This document shows, in pieces, positions 1 to 12,300 of a stretch of DNA of 64,000 nucleotides (the first letter of the stretch is position 1; each line of letters begins with the position of its first letter). The translations under genes and the position numbers were made by a program. The DNA is taken from NCBI RefSeq assembly GCF_000224145.3, contig NW_004190397.2:708853-772852 (forward strand), in the 5' to 3' direction. The notes under the pieces were generated by a model. That model did not search any database and was not told where the DNA came from. It was given only the letters and a program-made list of their open reading frames with translations. This DNA is from Ciona intestinalis (lineage: Eukaryota > Chordata > Ascidiacea > Phlebobranchia > Cionidae).

Positions 1-331
1 TTTTAATATAACATAAGTTCTTAAAAGTAGGTATGTCATTTGTGGTACATTAAAAAGTTAAATAAAAATGAAGTAATAGCATAAATTTTAGGTCTGCTGC
101 TGTAGATTTTAATAAAATAAGTGATCTGAGAACTCTGTTAAGAACAAAAAGAGTATATACCAGTAGAAAGAGTTTAAAAGCTATTGTTTTTATAAGTTTA
201 ACTTCTGTGTTAAGGTGCCGCCATGCTGTATAGTAGGTAAAAGGGTAAAATTGCTTTAAGAGAAATACATTGAATAAAATGAGCAGCTCAGGTTAGTTCT
301 GACCGAAGAAAAGTAATAGTTACTCTGTGAA
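1..331 (+). promoter_or_regulatory. 5' flank / 5' UTR of the SRGAP gene
   Basis: AT-rich sequence upstream of the first SRGAP coding exon. No other coding signal is seen. The start codon at 332 is preceded by TGTGAA. No clear TATA box or CpG-rich promoter is visible, so the transcription start is unresolved and further 5' exons may lie outside the window. Confidence 0.4.
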
Positions 332-3300
332 ATGAACACCAAGAAGGATAAACAGCCTCTGGCAGAATGTGATGCAAAGATAAAAGGTAAGACTTTAATG
401 GCATTTGAGTGACAATTTTTAATTTAAAAATACTTGGGTGACATTCCAAAAAGCCTAAAGGTGGCTGTACACACTACACAGTATCCGGCATGCAAAGTCG
501 TATGCAAACCTATTACCGAGTTCCGAATGCGGCAGCGAAATCCGGACCAAACAGACAGAACGGACGAATTCCGAATACTGTGTACAGCCACCTTAAAACG
601 TATTTCAAGCACAAAAATTTTTTTTTGCCCTACCTTTGATATTCCTTGATTCTGCTTATTCAACAACTTAAAACCTGGGCAGTAAATTTGGTTTATACAA
701 AAAGCTGCAAATACATTGTTGAAATGATTTTTAAGGGTTCAAAAATGCGTAAAACTTGGTTTAGAGGGTTGTTTTGGTGGACCTAAGCTTTTTGTATCCA
801 TATTTTAATACAGTTATGCTATACCAATATAAAGTCTCACTGTATGGCAGACGAAATGTCTAAAAAAAAGTCTGTATAATACGAAACGTCTGAATAATAA
901 TAATAGTATTGCAGCATGTGGATAGGTGTTCGTAGACTCATAGTAAAACCTTTTAAACAAAACCCTTGAGGTGCATTGTAATCTTTACTGCTAATTTTGT
1001 TGTTTTATCTGTACTCTTATCACTACAAAACTCTTGTAAAGGAATGTTTGTACAACTAAGCAGAACATACAAATAAGTGGCCTCTGTGTCTCTGCTGCAT
1101 ACTTTTACCACCATTTTATGGTAATGTAGTTTTACGTGTTGATGTATTTATCTTTTTCCATCATTTTATGTGTGATGTTCTATGGCCAGGCACGCATACA
1201 TGGAATTTATACCAGAAATGCATGTCTGTATTGATACTATATGCTATACAGTATACAATTCACATATTAGCCTATACTATTAAATTCAATTGCATACAAT
1301 TGTTGTTCTAACCTTTCTGTATATAAAATACAAAATTGGAAAATTCCATGGACATCCTGTAATTGGAGCGGAAATTTTAAAAGACACAGTTCAAATTCTA
1401 CTATACCACAAAAAATACAAATCCGTCTGGTGAAATAGTAATTACCACTTTTTCACATATTTAACTTTGAACAGTTTAACAAAAAGGTGTGTTTGTATCT
1501 GTATGCTAGTTATTCTATGTGAATGAGACACTACAGCACATAGCCACACACACTACTAAAAGCCTGTATGCCAATGTAGAAATTAATGAGATTGCTAACA
1601 TCATTATTCATTAATGTAAACGGTAATGGCTTTCTAATCTATAGGCAAGGCGATCACAGTATGAGCTTAAGATTTATGTGTTGTTACTAATGTATGTATC
1701 AGTATGTCATTCTGTCAAATTATAACAGAAATTTTCAAATAAAATACTGTTGCTTTATCTAATATGTAATCATAAATCTAAGTGCTTATTATTACCAGTA
1801 ACGCTCAGTTTCTTATACCAAGTTTTAAAATGCTCCCATCATGTCAGCTTAGGTATTTAGATACATATCTGCCTGGAACAGAAATGACCTAAAATAAGAG
1901 TTAATTTAGTTGCTTTGTTTTCACACAATGCCAGCGAAAATATTTAACAAGAATGTTTCAAAATGTTGTGTTCGAATAGACCCAACTATTGTTTAGACAT
2001 GTGTCCGCTTGATCGCTCGTCAAAGCATTTCCACTCATGTGCAATCAAGCGTTACTTGAAACCTTTCTTTGTGACATCACACTTGGCCTCATTTTATTTT
2101 CAATGAAATTTGTAAAATGTTTGACTTTGACAAAAAACTGTATAATATATATCTATATATAGATATATATGTTTATTGCACCTTTTTTTTCTTTATTTGA
2201 TGACATTACATTTGGCATTGTTTTCTTTTTTTTATGAGTTTCTAAATTTTTTTGTAGCTGGTTTATATTTTCTGTTTGTTTTTAAAAACTGTTATTTATG
2301 ATGTCATGTATGTGGCAACAGGAATTTGTTTTCAATATATAAATATTATAATATATATATATAAATATATTTATTTTATTATTTGGATGTGTGATTGTTG
2401 GTTTTGACTTTTGACTAAATAGTCCAATTTCTAAAAGTTGCCAATTGCTATAATTCTAAACTGTGATAACCAATTACAAGGAAAACAATAATGATTGCTT
2501 TTGCTCATTATCAGTTAGCCCAGTTCAGCAGAAAATGTTTAAACTAATTGCAATGGTGTTATCTTATCATTACATATATTTCTGTGGGAATGTTCCTCCT
2601 TGTTTTATATTATAAGTGGTTATCAAGCAAGTTCTATTTAAGTGTAATGCATATATTAAAACACTGATAAAAATATGTTTGTATATGTTGTTCCTGCCGG
2701 TTGTATGTTTTTTATATAAGTGTTAAAGAAATCTTTTTTGTTTTGAAAATTCTAACTGACCTACATTTCTGTGCTGAAAAAAAAGCCAAATAGACAAACT
2801 AGTGTAAATCCAATGTTGAATTCAAAAACTGCATGGAATTTTAGTATTTTACTACTGATGACATTTTCTCATGGGTATTACAAAGCAGCATAGGCGTTAT
2901 GTGTTAAGTGGTGATATTTTTGAAGCCAAGAGTTTTATTTATCTATGGAATTCATCCCTTGGGATACTGGCTTACAATTAAAAGCAAATCTAAGGTCCTT
3001 TACACAGAGCAAAATTTGGAATTTATATTTTTTGGAATTTGTATATAAGAACAAATTTTAATGTTTAGTATTTCACAGTTTCCTGTTTAAATTTTTCAAA
3101 TTTTAGAGCACTTTTTTTCCCAACAGGTATTACCTACAATATTATACCCTAGCACAACTTCTGTAGCCCTATGTAAAGTCTCTGCTATGGAATAATACGT
3201 TCTCTGTCATCGGCAATAAAAGAGGTTATGATCTAACATTTCCAAGACAGTGGGTGAACAAAGCAGTGTTTTCTCTCTCTCGAAATTAACATTCCGCAAG

Positions 3301-6300
3301 CACCTCTCGTATGACGACTTAAGATTTCGCCCGTCTCGTCTTACATAAGGGAATTATAGCTTTTTATGCGCGCTCGTTTGAAACTATAGCTCTTTGCTAT
3401 AAACATAGCTTGTAGCGGTCGTAAAAGAAGATCGCTGTCGTGGTATTTCGTATTATTGTTGTGTATATGTAGAAACGCATGTTTAGAAACGTATGTTTTT
3501 TACTGTGTTGACGTGTAAATTTAATGAGGCATTTGTAGTTGCATTGGGTCGAATTACACGTAGATATAATTTATAAACACTGGTACAGTATAGTACATAT
3601 ATTTCCCACATAATGCAGCTTTTTTATTCTCACGTGACTGGCAACAGCCATTATTACACAAGTGCTCTGTTTCATACACCTCATGCTCGCTGAAAAGTTA
3701 CCAAGTATGTGACTTTGTGGGTGATAACAACCCAATACAGTATTAAGAACCAAACAATGTGAACGTTTTTAACTCTCTCTGAACTCGATTACGGCCACAA
3801 ACTGTCGCGAAATTCCTTTTCCCGGTCTCGATCCATCATTGTTCCTATTTTAACGCTGATAAATGACGTCACAGAGCGATGTGCTCACTCAAAACTCGGT
3901 CCGGCGTGTCTAATTCTGAATAAAGGATTTAGAACAAAGGGCCTGCTTAGTCGAATCGAATGCAACGATTTTTAAATAGGAATTTTAAACCCATAAGATT
4001 TCCGTGTTTTGAAATGAAATATGCAATAATAATGTTCTGTACAATAGTGTCTAATCTGACGCTTTTCATTATGCATTTTTGCTTACATAATCGTGCACGG
4101 AATACATGCTCACCTTTGGTTCGTTTTAGCCTAGATTGCTTTAAAACCCAGCTCGACTGCGCGCATCCGACATATTTCGTTGAAATGCGTCGTTAGTGAC
4201 GTCACGGTGTCAAATTTCACCACGACTGAGTGCTCGAGTGCGCCGAGGTGTTTTAACTTTCGTGGTCCGTTGTGTGCATAGCAGCCACTTATCCCTAAGT
4301 GACTTTGGACTAGGTTAATGATACACGCACGCAAGGTGTATGGAATTGCGCCAAAGCATACATTGTTGGGCATATTTACCAACAGCATACACAAAGTATT
4401 GAACAAATAAAGCTGAGGTTAAAAACCTCATAAATTTTGCGTGTGTTATAACAACTGTATTACAAGTCAAAATTACATGGTTTAACTTGAGTTGTATAAA
4501 CCCTTATGATGTGCTAATATTCCATTAGGATAATTTGTAAAGGTATATAGTACTGTGGGTTAAGATGGGACAATTTTGGCACATATTACCCAAGTATCAT
4601 GATCGTGTTTCAACAATTAGCTACAGTCTATGGGAGTCGTAAGGATACGGTTTTATAATTCTTTGAATGTTCCTTGTTTACTACCAAATTGGATGAGAAA
4701 ATAGAATAAACAGGTGTCCCATCTTCCCTCCAGCCCACTATATAATACTTATTTTACTTGTTTTAAATCTATATGAGTTATATCCTACAGCAAGCTGTGC
4801 CGTGGGACTTCGAATTTAGGCCAAATTTTTAGTTTTAGCATTGTATAAAATCTGTATTCTGTAACGTGTAACCTGTTTAAACACTTACACCCAATACACG
4901 GACATGTCAGTCCTTTTGCATTACCTTCACACACTAATGATTTGCAAGTCATAGCATATCTGGCAAAGCTCTGCCCTATGACGAGAGGCAACGGGCGGGT
5001 TAAGTCGTATGTCGGTTAGTGTTAGTGGTATTCCATTTTCACTTCCCTTTTCTTTATAACGCCTACGCCCCGTAGGGAACATATTATATCTTTAAGTCAC
5101 TTTGTCCTCATATATCTTCCAGTTTTGACAGCTTTAAACCAGTTTAAACTGCCCAAATACACGCTCGTTTAGTCGCGGCTATTTTTAACGTGGGTGTAAC
5201 TTTGATTATATGAAGAAAACGTTTAGTATGGTGGGGTAAGATGGGACATTTTCATTCTCTTTACCGTCCCATTTGGTAAAAAAAACAAAGAATGTTTTCA
5301 GAATTATATAACTGTATTCTTACAACTTTAAAAAAACGTTGGTCATTGCTCAAACCAGGTCAGGAAATATGGGATTTAGGATCTAACAATATCCCATTTT
5401 ACCCCACGGTACTATGAGTATGATGAAATTGTATTTATAGAACCAGGAACTTGGTATGTTACAACAGTGTATGTAATCTTAAACCGCACACACGTACATA
5501 ACTACTTTGAAATCGCGCCAATACAAAGCTAAAGTTTCGGCGAAATTAGCACGACGTTATATTAAACGTTCGTGTAAGCGTTCGTGTTGCATTACGTTGA
5601 TTGGTGTACGGCAATGTAATATTACAGACGTTTATTAATATAACATGTTTCTTATCAGTAATTTTCCGTCGCATACTGATACGTTCTGTGTAGCTGTATT
5701 CCACGAAAAACGAAAGCAGAGCGCTAATGAATCGAGACGAAACGTGTTTCATGAAAAAATCTGGTTTTAATTTTGATTTATCACCAATTTGAAACATATA
5801 TTTATTCTTATAAATGTACTATTTATTACGCTTGTTTTTTACCAAATAAATGTAAATATGTTTTTAATGCGTTTTAACAACTGTTGTTTCGTCGCTATAT
5901 CCTGTATTTTCGTTTAAAATAGTTCTAAATCTTTGCTACCGTAATCGAAGGGGTAAATAAAAGTTATTAATGTTATTATTTGACTGTATAATAGGTTTTT
6001 AACTGGAATCATGAAATGAATGCATCTATAGTTTAATATATTAGTTTCTTTAAATCATTGTATAGTAGGGTGGGGTAAGATAAAAAGAAAAACGTTATTA
6101 ATGTTAAAAAATGTCCCAGAAATATGGGTTTTAACTGCTAACGGTATACCATCTTACCCTACAGTACTAGTTTAAAAAAAACGACAAGAAACGATACATA
6201 TGGTAAAGTATTTTTAATACGACTTGGCAACGCTGTACAGTGTATGTTGTTATAGATATTTCCATTTCGATTTAATTCCAACGCGTCCGTCATTGCAGAA

Positions 6301-9300
6301 GTGACTTTTCAATCAATACGCCAGAATCGTCGCGTGCTTTCAATTTAAACGCTTTGTTTTCATCGATCCGTTCTTATGTAAAGGGGAATTAACAGTACCG
6401 ACCTAGTGTATGCTGTCATGACTGCTCTAGCAGATATTATCAAGTGCCTACTTATGTTACAATGTCGTATCGCTAGCTTATAATACGGAATTTCGTTCGG
6501 CAAAGCAAAGTGAATATAAATTACATTTAAACGGAACGAATGTTTCTGTATTGTCGCTTATTGTTTGTGTGTTGTCTTCTGCACGTTAAATTCAAAAACA
6601 TAACTTTAATATTTTAAAAACGATAGCCAAGATCAAATTTAACAACGAAAAGATATATAGTAGAGTGGGGGAAGATGGGACACATTTAGCACATAATATC
6701 CAAATAACCTGATCGTGTTTTAAACAATTAACTACGGTGCTTGGGAGTTGTGAACATACTGTTTCATAATTCTTTGAATGTTTTTTGCTTACTACCAAAT
6801 TGGAAGAGAAAACAGAATAAACAGGTGTCCCATCTTCCCCCACCCTACTATAAATTACGAAACAGCCGATAACCGTTAAAACACGCTACAGATAAAATAA
6901 AAACTGCATTAAAAATTGTTTATTATTAAATTCTTTCGAATACGTAACATTCTATGACTTTAATTTAATTTTCGCTATCCTATTCCAGGAGAACGATATA
7001 CGAATTCATGTTCATATATTTTTATTATATAACGTAACTTCTAAAAAAATACAACTCATTTGACAGATTGAATACATATAAATTAAAATTCAATTACAAT
7101 TTCCCAAATGCGTGACTTTTATTAGCCGGTCCTTTTCTTCTTTATTATTTTTTTTTTTCGATTATAGACAGACAGATGGTACGTGCCTTATCGCATGTGG
7201 ATTTACGACTAATCAGATATACTGGCTTTGTTTTACACTGCCAATTCATGCATAAAGACAGATGTCTGCTACTGTCACTACAAATCGTCCGTCTGCGTTC
7301 AAATGAATAAATGTCACTTATTTATCCTCGCGTGGCGGGGAACGACAGTCAGTGTAAAACAGGTGTTTTATTTTATCTATACTGTGCCCGCTTATGCGTT
7401 ACCAATACCACATATGTAACTTTTACGGCGAAGTAACGACAGTCGGTATAAAACAGGTTTTTTATTTCATACACATCGTGCCCGCTTGCGTTACCACGTA
7501 TGTAACTTTTTGGTTTATTTTTTGTTTATTTTGTTCCATTAGTGACCACTGGGTTGGAGCAATGTCCACTGACTGTCTTGCCCCAAAACACACGCGCCCA
7601 TTATGAACAGTTACGTATGTTCCCTATTACATCATTACACTCTATTTTAAAGTTCTGCTCTTATCAGCAAGTTATAACCAGAGCTGTGTTATCTATTTTC
7701 AAGTGAAAGTACCCCTACATAAGCGGTTAGCCCGCGTAATATGTGCATTAAAACATAACATCATTCTTATGGCATGATTGCCACCCCGAACACATACCGA
7801 ATGCTTATTTAAAGTGAAACTGAAATTATTTTTTTACAAAAGGTGTACTGATAGACTTCACTAACCAGAATATACAATACTAAATTATCTATTTAAAACC
7901 GCACCGTTTTATCGTTAGATTCAGATTAGTAAAGGCTATATTCACGCAAAATTTTAACATAACTTCAGTTCCCCTTTAAGGTTTTCCACCACACTAAATT
8001 TCGCGCTCATTTTCTGTCGCCATGAATTCTACCAAAGTATTTCTCGCAAAGTAATTTGCCTTGGCAAAGCTCCAGTACCCTGGGTTGCTGAAACGCTCGC
8101 GTTCATACGTCCCTGTGCATGCAACGTTATCTCCCAAAATCTTGTCCAGAATTTCGCGACAAGATTTACCGGAGCCCTTCGCCCACGGCACTGCTAGTAT
8201 ACCAATACTTAAAAAGTAATGAATGATTCATATTTGTAAACTAGACACGTCTTGTCGCTCGCGCGTGCTCAGAGTGCGGTTTAATCTCGCATGCTTTACC
8301 GTGTACTTAAATTGAACTCTTCAATCAAAACCAAATGTTTGGTATTAAGATAGAATTTCAAATTCCAAACCGTCTGTAATCGGCTCTGCATGAACTCGTG
8401 CAATTTTAACGATTTAACAGAGTGATTAATTGCTTTTGCATTTTCTTATCAGTTTTGCTTGGCGCCGTGCTACAGAGGTTATAGCGCTCGTTTTCAGAAA
8501 AGGGAACGAGTAATGTGCCCGACGCTGCCGCAGTTGTAGCCGTATGTGTCCTTGGGCAAGACACTTGAATGCAATTGCTTTAACCCAGTGGTTACTAATA
8601 GGTTGCCCAAATTATTAGCTACGCATAAAAAAAAACGAAAAAAAACAAAATAAAGGTTAATATATATATTAACAAAATAAAGGTTAATATATATAACTCG
8701 TGAGCGGGCACGAGGTGTATGAAACACAACACCCGTGTTAAAACGACTGTTGTTTTCCCACCACGCGAGAATAACTAAGATCCATAAAACTGTAGTACCG
8801 ACCTTGCATTCTAGTAAAGATTGCACGCGCTTCTGTGACGTCACAACCTATCATCACGGTCAAAGTCATGTGTTAAAGGACAGGGATTGACCTATAATGA
8901 TAGTGTGACGTCATGTCGATCAATTAAGGAAAGGAAATGCGTATTACTTAATACCCCACTGTGACAGATAAACATGTTTTTTGTACATTCAAATACTTTT
9001 GTGATTAATGTATCAAATGATATGTAATTTTTGCTGTTATTTTTTGTTAATTTTATTTGGTTTAATTCATATAAGATACAATGTTATAAGTTTGTGCCTT
9101 ATTATTTTTGGTCCTATATTATACCTTGAATAGAGTATGTAATAGTATTAGTTAATATTAATTAAAAATGTTATATTTAGGTATGGTTAAGCAGTTAACA
9201 GCCTGTCTTCTGTCAAACAAATGTGTTTTATATTTATCTTCACATACATATTGTATAGTAGGGGTCACCTTTGGGGAAAATACCTATTACATATTGTGTA

Positions 9301-12300
9301 GTAGGGGTCACCTTTGGGGAAAGATGGGACACCTTTTGATTGTATTTTCTCGTCCCATTTGGTAGTAAACAAAGAACATTCAAACAATTATAAAACCGTA
9401 TCCTCACGACCCCCACAGACCGCTGTGAATTGTTCAAAACACAATCAGGATATTTAAATAATATGTGCTAAATGTGTCTTATCTTTCCCCACCCTACTGT
9501 ATAGATATTCTATATTACCACTTTTTCGAAAGGCTTAGATTCCTTGAAATCTTGATACAAGTCTTTTAAATGCTTGCTTAACTTTATTCAAGCACACTGC
9601 TGAAGTTATGAGTCTTATGACTAATAGTATTGTCATATTGATTATTCTCTTAAGGTTAGATAGGCAGAGTTTTCCTCTCATGGGTCTTTATGTAGAAACC
9701 TTCTATGCCCACTCACTGCAGTAAATTCTACTGTTCTTTAAGAACTGATTACTCTGGTTCTGAGTCACTGTATTAAAGTTGCGTGGCCTTGTCTGTTTTC
9801 TTTTATTATTCTGTCTTTGTTTTGTCTTTTCCTTAAACCAGAATAATTAAACACTTATAAAATGCTAGGTCCAAAGCTTAATGCTGCTATAATCACACAC
9901 GAATAAAACAAAATAATAACAAAAGTCACACAAAGTTGTAGTTTTTGTTATATGAGTATCATGCATCATGCTATAGCAAGAGCTGCAAGACACGCCATGT
10001 GACCTGAAATTTGGACCAGGATTATTCTATAACCCATAACCCAAAGTTCCATTATTGTTAACTAGCTAATAACTTGCCAGTGTGCATGAGGTGTATAAAG
10101 TCTCCACATATGTTTGCAATTGTGCATTGGTGTTATTCATCCATTTATTAATAAATCCTTTTAAAACATCAAACAATTTAATGTTTTTTATTAATTTATT
10201 AATAAATCCCTTTAAAACGCTGGACAATTTAATGTTATTCATTTATTAATAAATGCTTTTAAAATGCTGGTCAATTTAATAATGAATTCTTCTAAAACAT
10301 TAAACAATTTAAAGTTATTCATTTATTTATTAATACACCCTTCTAAAATATCAAATCTTTTAATATTAGGTCCACCATTTAGAACTGTAAGCCCTTATGT
10401 TATTACATTGTACCCGCTGATCTAACCCGTGTTTTTGTTTCGCCAGAAATCCGACTTCAGTTGAATGAGCAGCTGAAATGTCTCGACCAACACACAGAGT
10501 CACGAACCACTTTGCTCAATGATATGCAAGAATTTTTCAAACGGAAATCTGAAATAGATTCAGAATACGCTCGGAAACTGGATATTTTATCTGAGAAGTA
10601 TCTCACAAAGCAAAGAAACTTATACGCTATAAAGTAAGTTTCACGTATTTTTTTTAAGTTTGTAGAAAAAATTATGCACAAGTAAGCACAAATTAATGTG
10701 ATATAAGGTTCTGTGAATCTAGCCTTAATTTGGTACTTGATTGTGGGACTTTTTGATTTTGATTTTTTGGGGGGATGGCTCTAATGGTATCTCTGGCCTT
10801 AATTCCAGGTTCCATGAGATGCTATAGGCCCTTACCCACATAGAATACTAATAAATCAGAAAATAATTATAAATTTTTTGACAAAGTATCATTACCAAAA
10901 TATACCATGTTTTCTGCTGCATGCTAAAGACATTGTTGTTAATGTATGCGCTTGACTTTGAACAAGACGCTTAACATTAATTGCTTCAAACCAGTAATCA
11001 ATAATCGGTTATTCAAATTGTCGTCCATGCAAAAACAAATAAAGTCATGTTGTTTAAATTGCTGCATTGAATTTAAAGGCTGCAAACTTGTCATTATAGT
11101 AACCATTAGCTTAACATACTTTCTATACACAATATGATCTACTTATCCTTATAGGATATATAGTACTGTGGGGGAAGACAGGACACCTTTAGCACATAAT
11201 ATCCTAATATCCTATTCCCGTTTTAAACAATAAACAACGGCCTATGGTAGTCGTGAGGATACAATTTTATAGCTTTATGAATGTTCTTTATTTTACTACC
11301 AAATATGACAAAAAATGGATTTAAAAGTTGTCCGATCTCCCCCCTACTATATTACATGTCCCATATTCCCCTACCCTACTATATTACTTGTCCCATCTTC
11401 TCCCACCCTACTATATTACTTGTCCCATCTTCCCCCACCCTACTATATTACTTGTCCCACCTTCCCCACCCTACTATATTACTTGTCCCATCTTCCCCAC
11501 CCTACTATATTACTTGTCCCATCTTCCCCCACCCTACTGTATTACTTGTCCCATCTTCCCCCACCCTACTATATTACTTGTCCCATCTTCCCCCATCTTA
11601 CTATTCTACTTGTCCCATCTTCCCCCATCCTACTATATTGCACAAAGTGCGCATGTACACACACTGTATTAAAATCCTATTTGTTCTAGTTGTTTCATTA
11701 TTTATACAGTATCTTGCCACACTGTCAAAGATATATTTGTTTGTTGTTTTATTATCTGCTTAAACATGCGTGTTATTTTATATACATTCCTGGGCCTTGA
11801 ATAGAATTTAAGGTGGTTGTCATAACATTTGATTTTATTGTTTTCTTGTTCAATAGATATATGGGATTGTATTGTCTCTACAGAAATCACGTGGTTTTTT
11901 AAATTACATCAGGATTTTTAGTTCACAATTGTGGATTTTAAATACAAATCATGATTTTTAAACTCACGTGATTTTTAAACTCACATGATTTTTAAACTCA
12001 CATGATTTTTAAATTCAAATGGTAATTTTCTATTTCACATACCATGGTTTGCATATTCAAATCATGATTTTCCAGTAACACAGAAATTTTTAAACCTCTT
12101 AAAGTCACACAAGTTGCTAAACTTGTATTTTATAATTTACACAACCTGTGTTAACTTTTAAATTATCCAGCGTCGTGACCCATTGGTTTAGATGCTTGCA
12201 TAGTAACCAAAGGGTACCCGGTTCGATGCTTGATGGCGATACTAAAACTGCACATGTGTCCTTGGGCAAGACACTTAGCAGACATTGCTCAAACCCAGTG

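Larger units (their letters stand above)
387..10446 (+). other. SRGAP intron 1, about 10 kb, repeat-rich
   Basis: Donor GTAAGA at 387 and acceptor GCCAG at 10446 join G|AA (Glu), giving the vertebrate-like [10 protein letters not shown] junction. Contents: a palindromic MITE (458-594), five GGGGAAGATGGGACA-type MITEs, two SINE copies, one (ATT)n tail element, and an AT-rich tandem array near the 3' end. Two stretches (about 3280-4420 and 7980-8480) are richer in CG dinucleotides than their surroundings and hold perfect TGACGTCA sites; internal promoters are possible but unproven. I see no recognisable conserved protein gene inside. Confidence 0.6.

Noticed and set aside
424..666. Opposed open frames on both strands
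   Set aside because: Created by the palindromic MITE at 458-594.
4131..4406. 91-codon minus-strand open frame
   Set aside because: No recognisable domain, no splice context, and it overlaps another random frame in a CG-richer intron segment.
5546..5797. 83-codon minus-strand open frame
   Set aside because: Runs into the (ATT)n tail element at about 5815-5985 and shows no family features.
11281..11763. Three overlapping 114-160-codon open frames
   Set aside because: All three are translations of the same 31-32-bp MITE-terminus tandem array in different frames; low complexity and no splice or start context.
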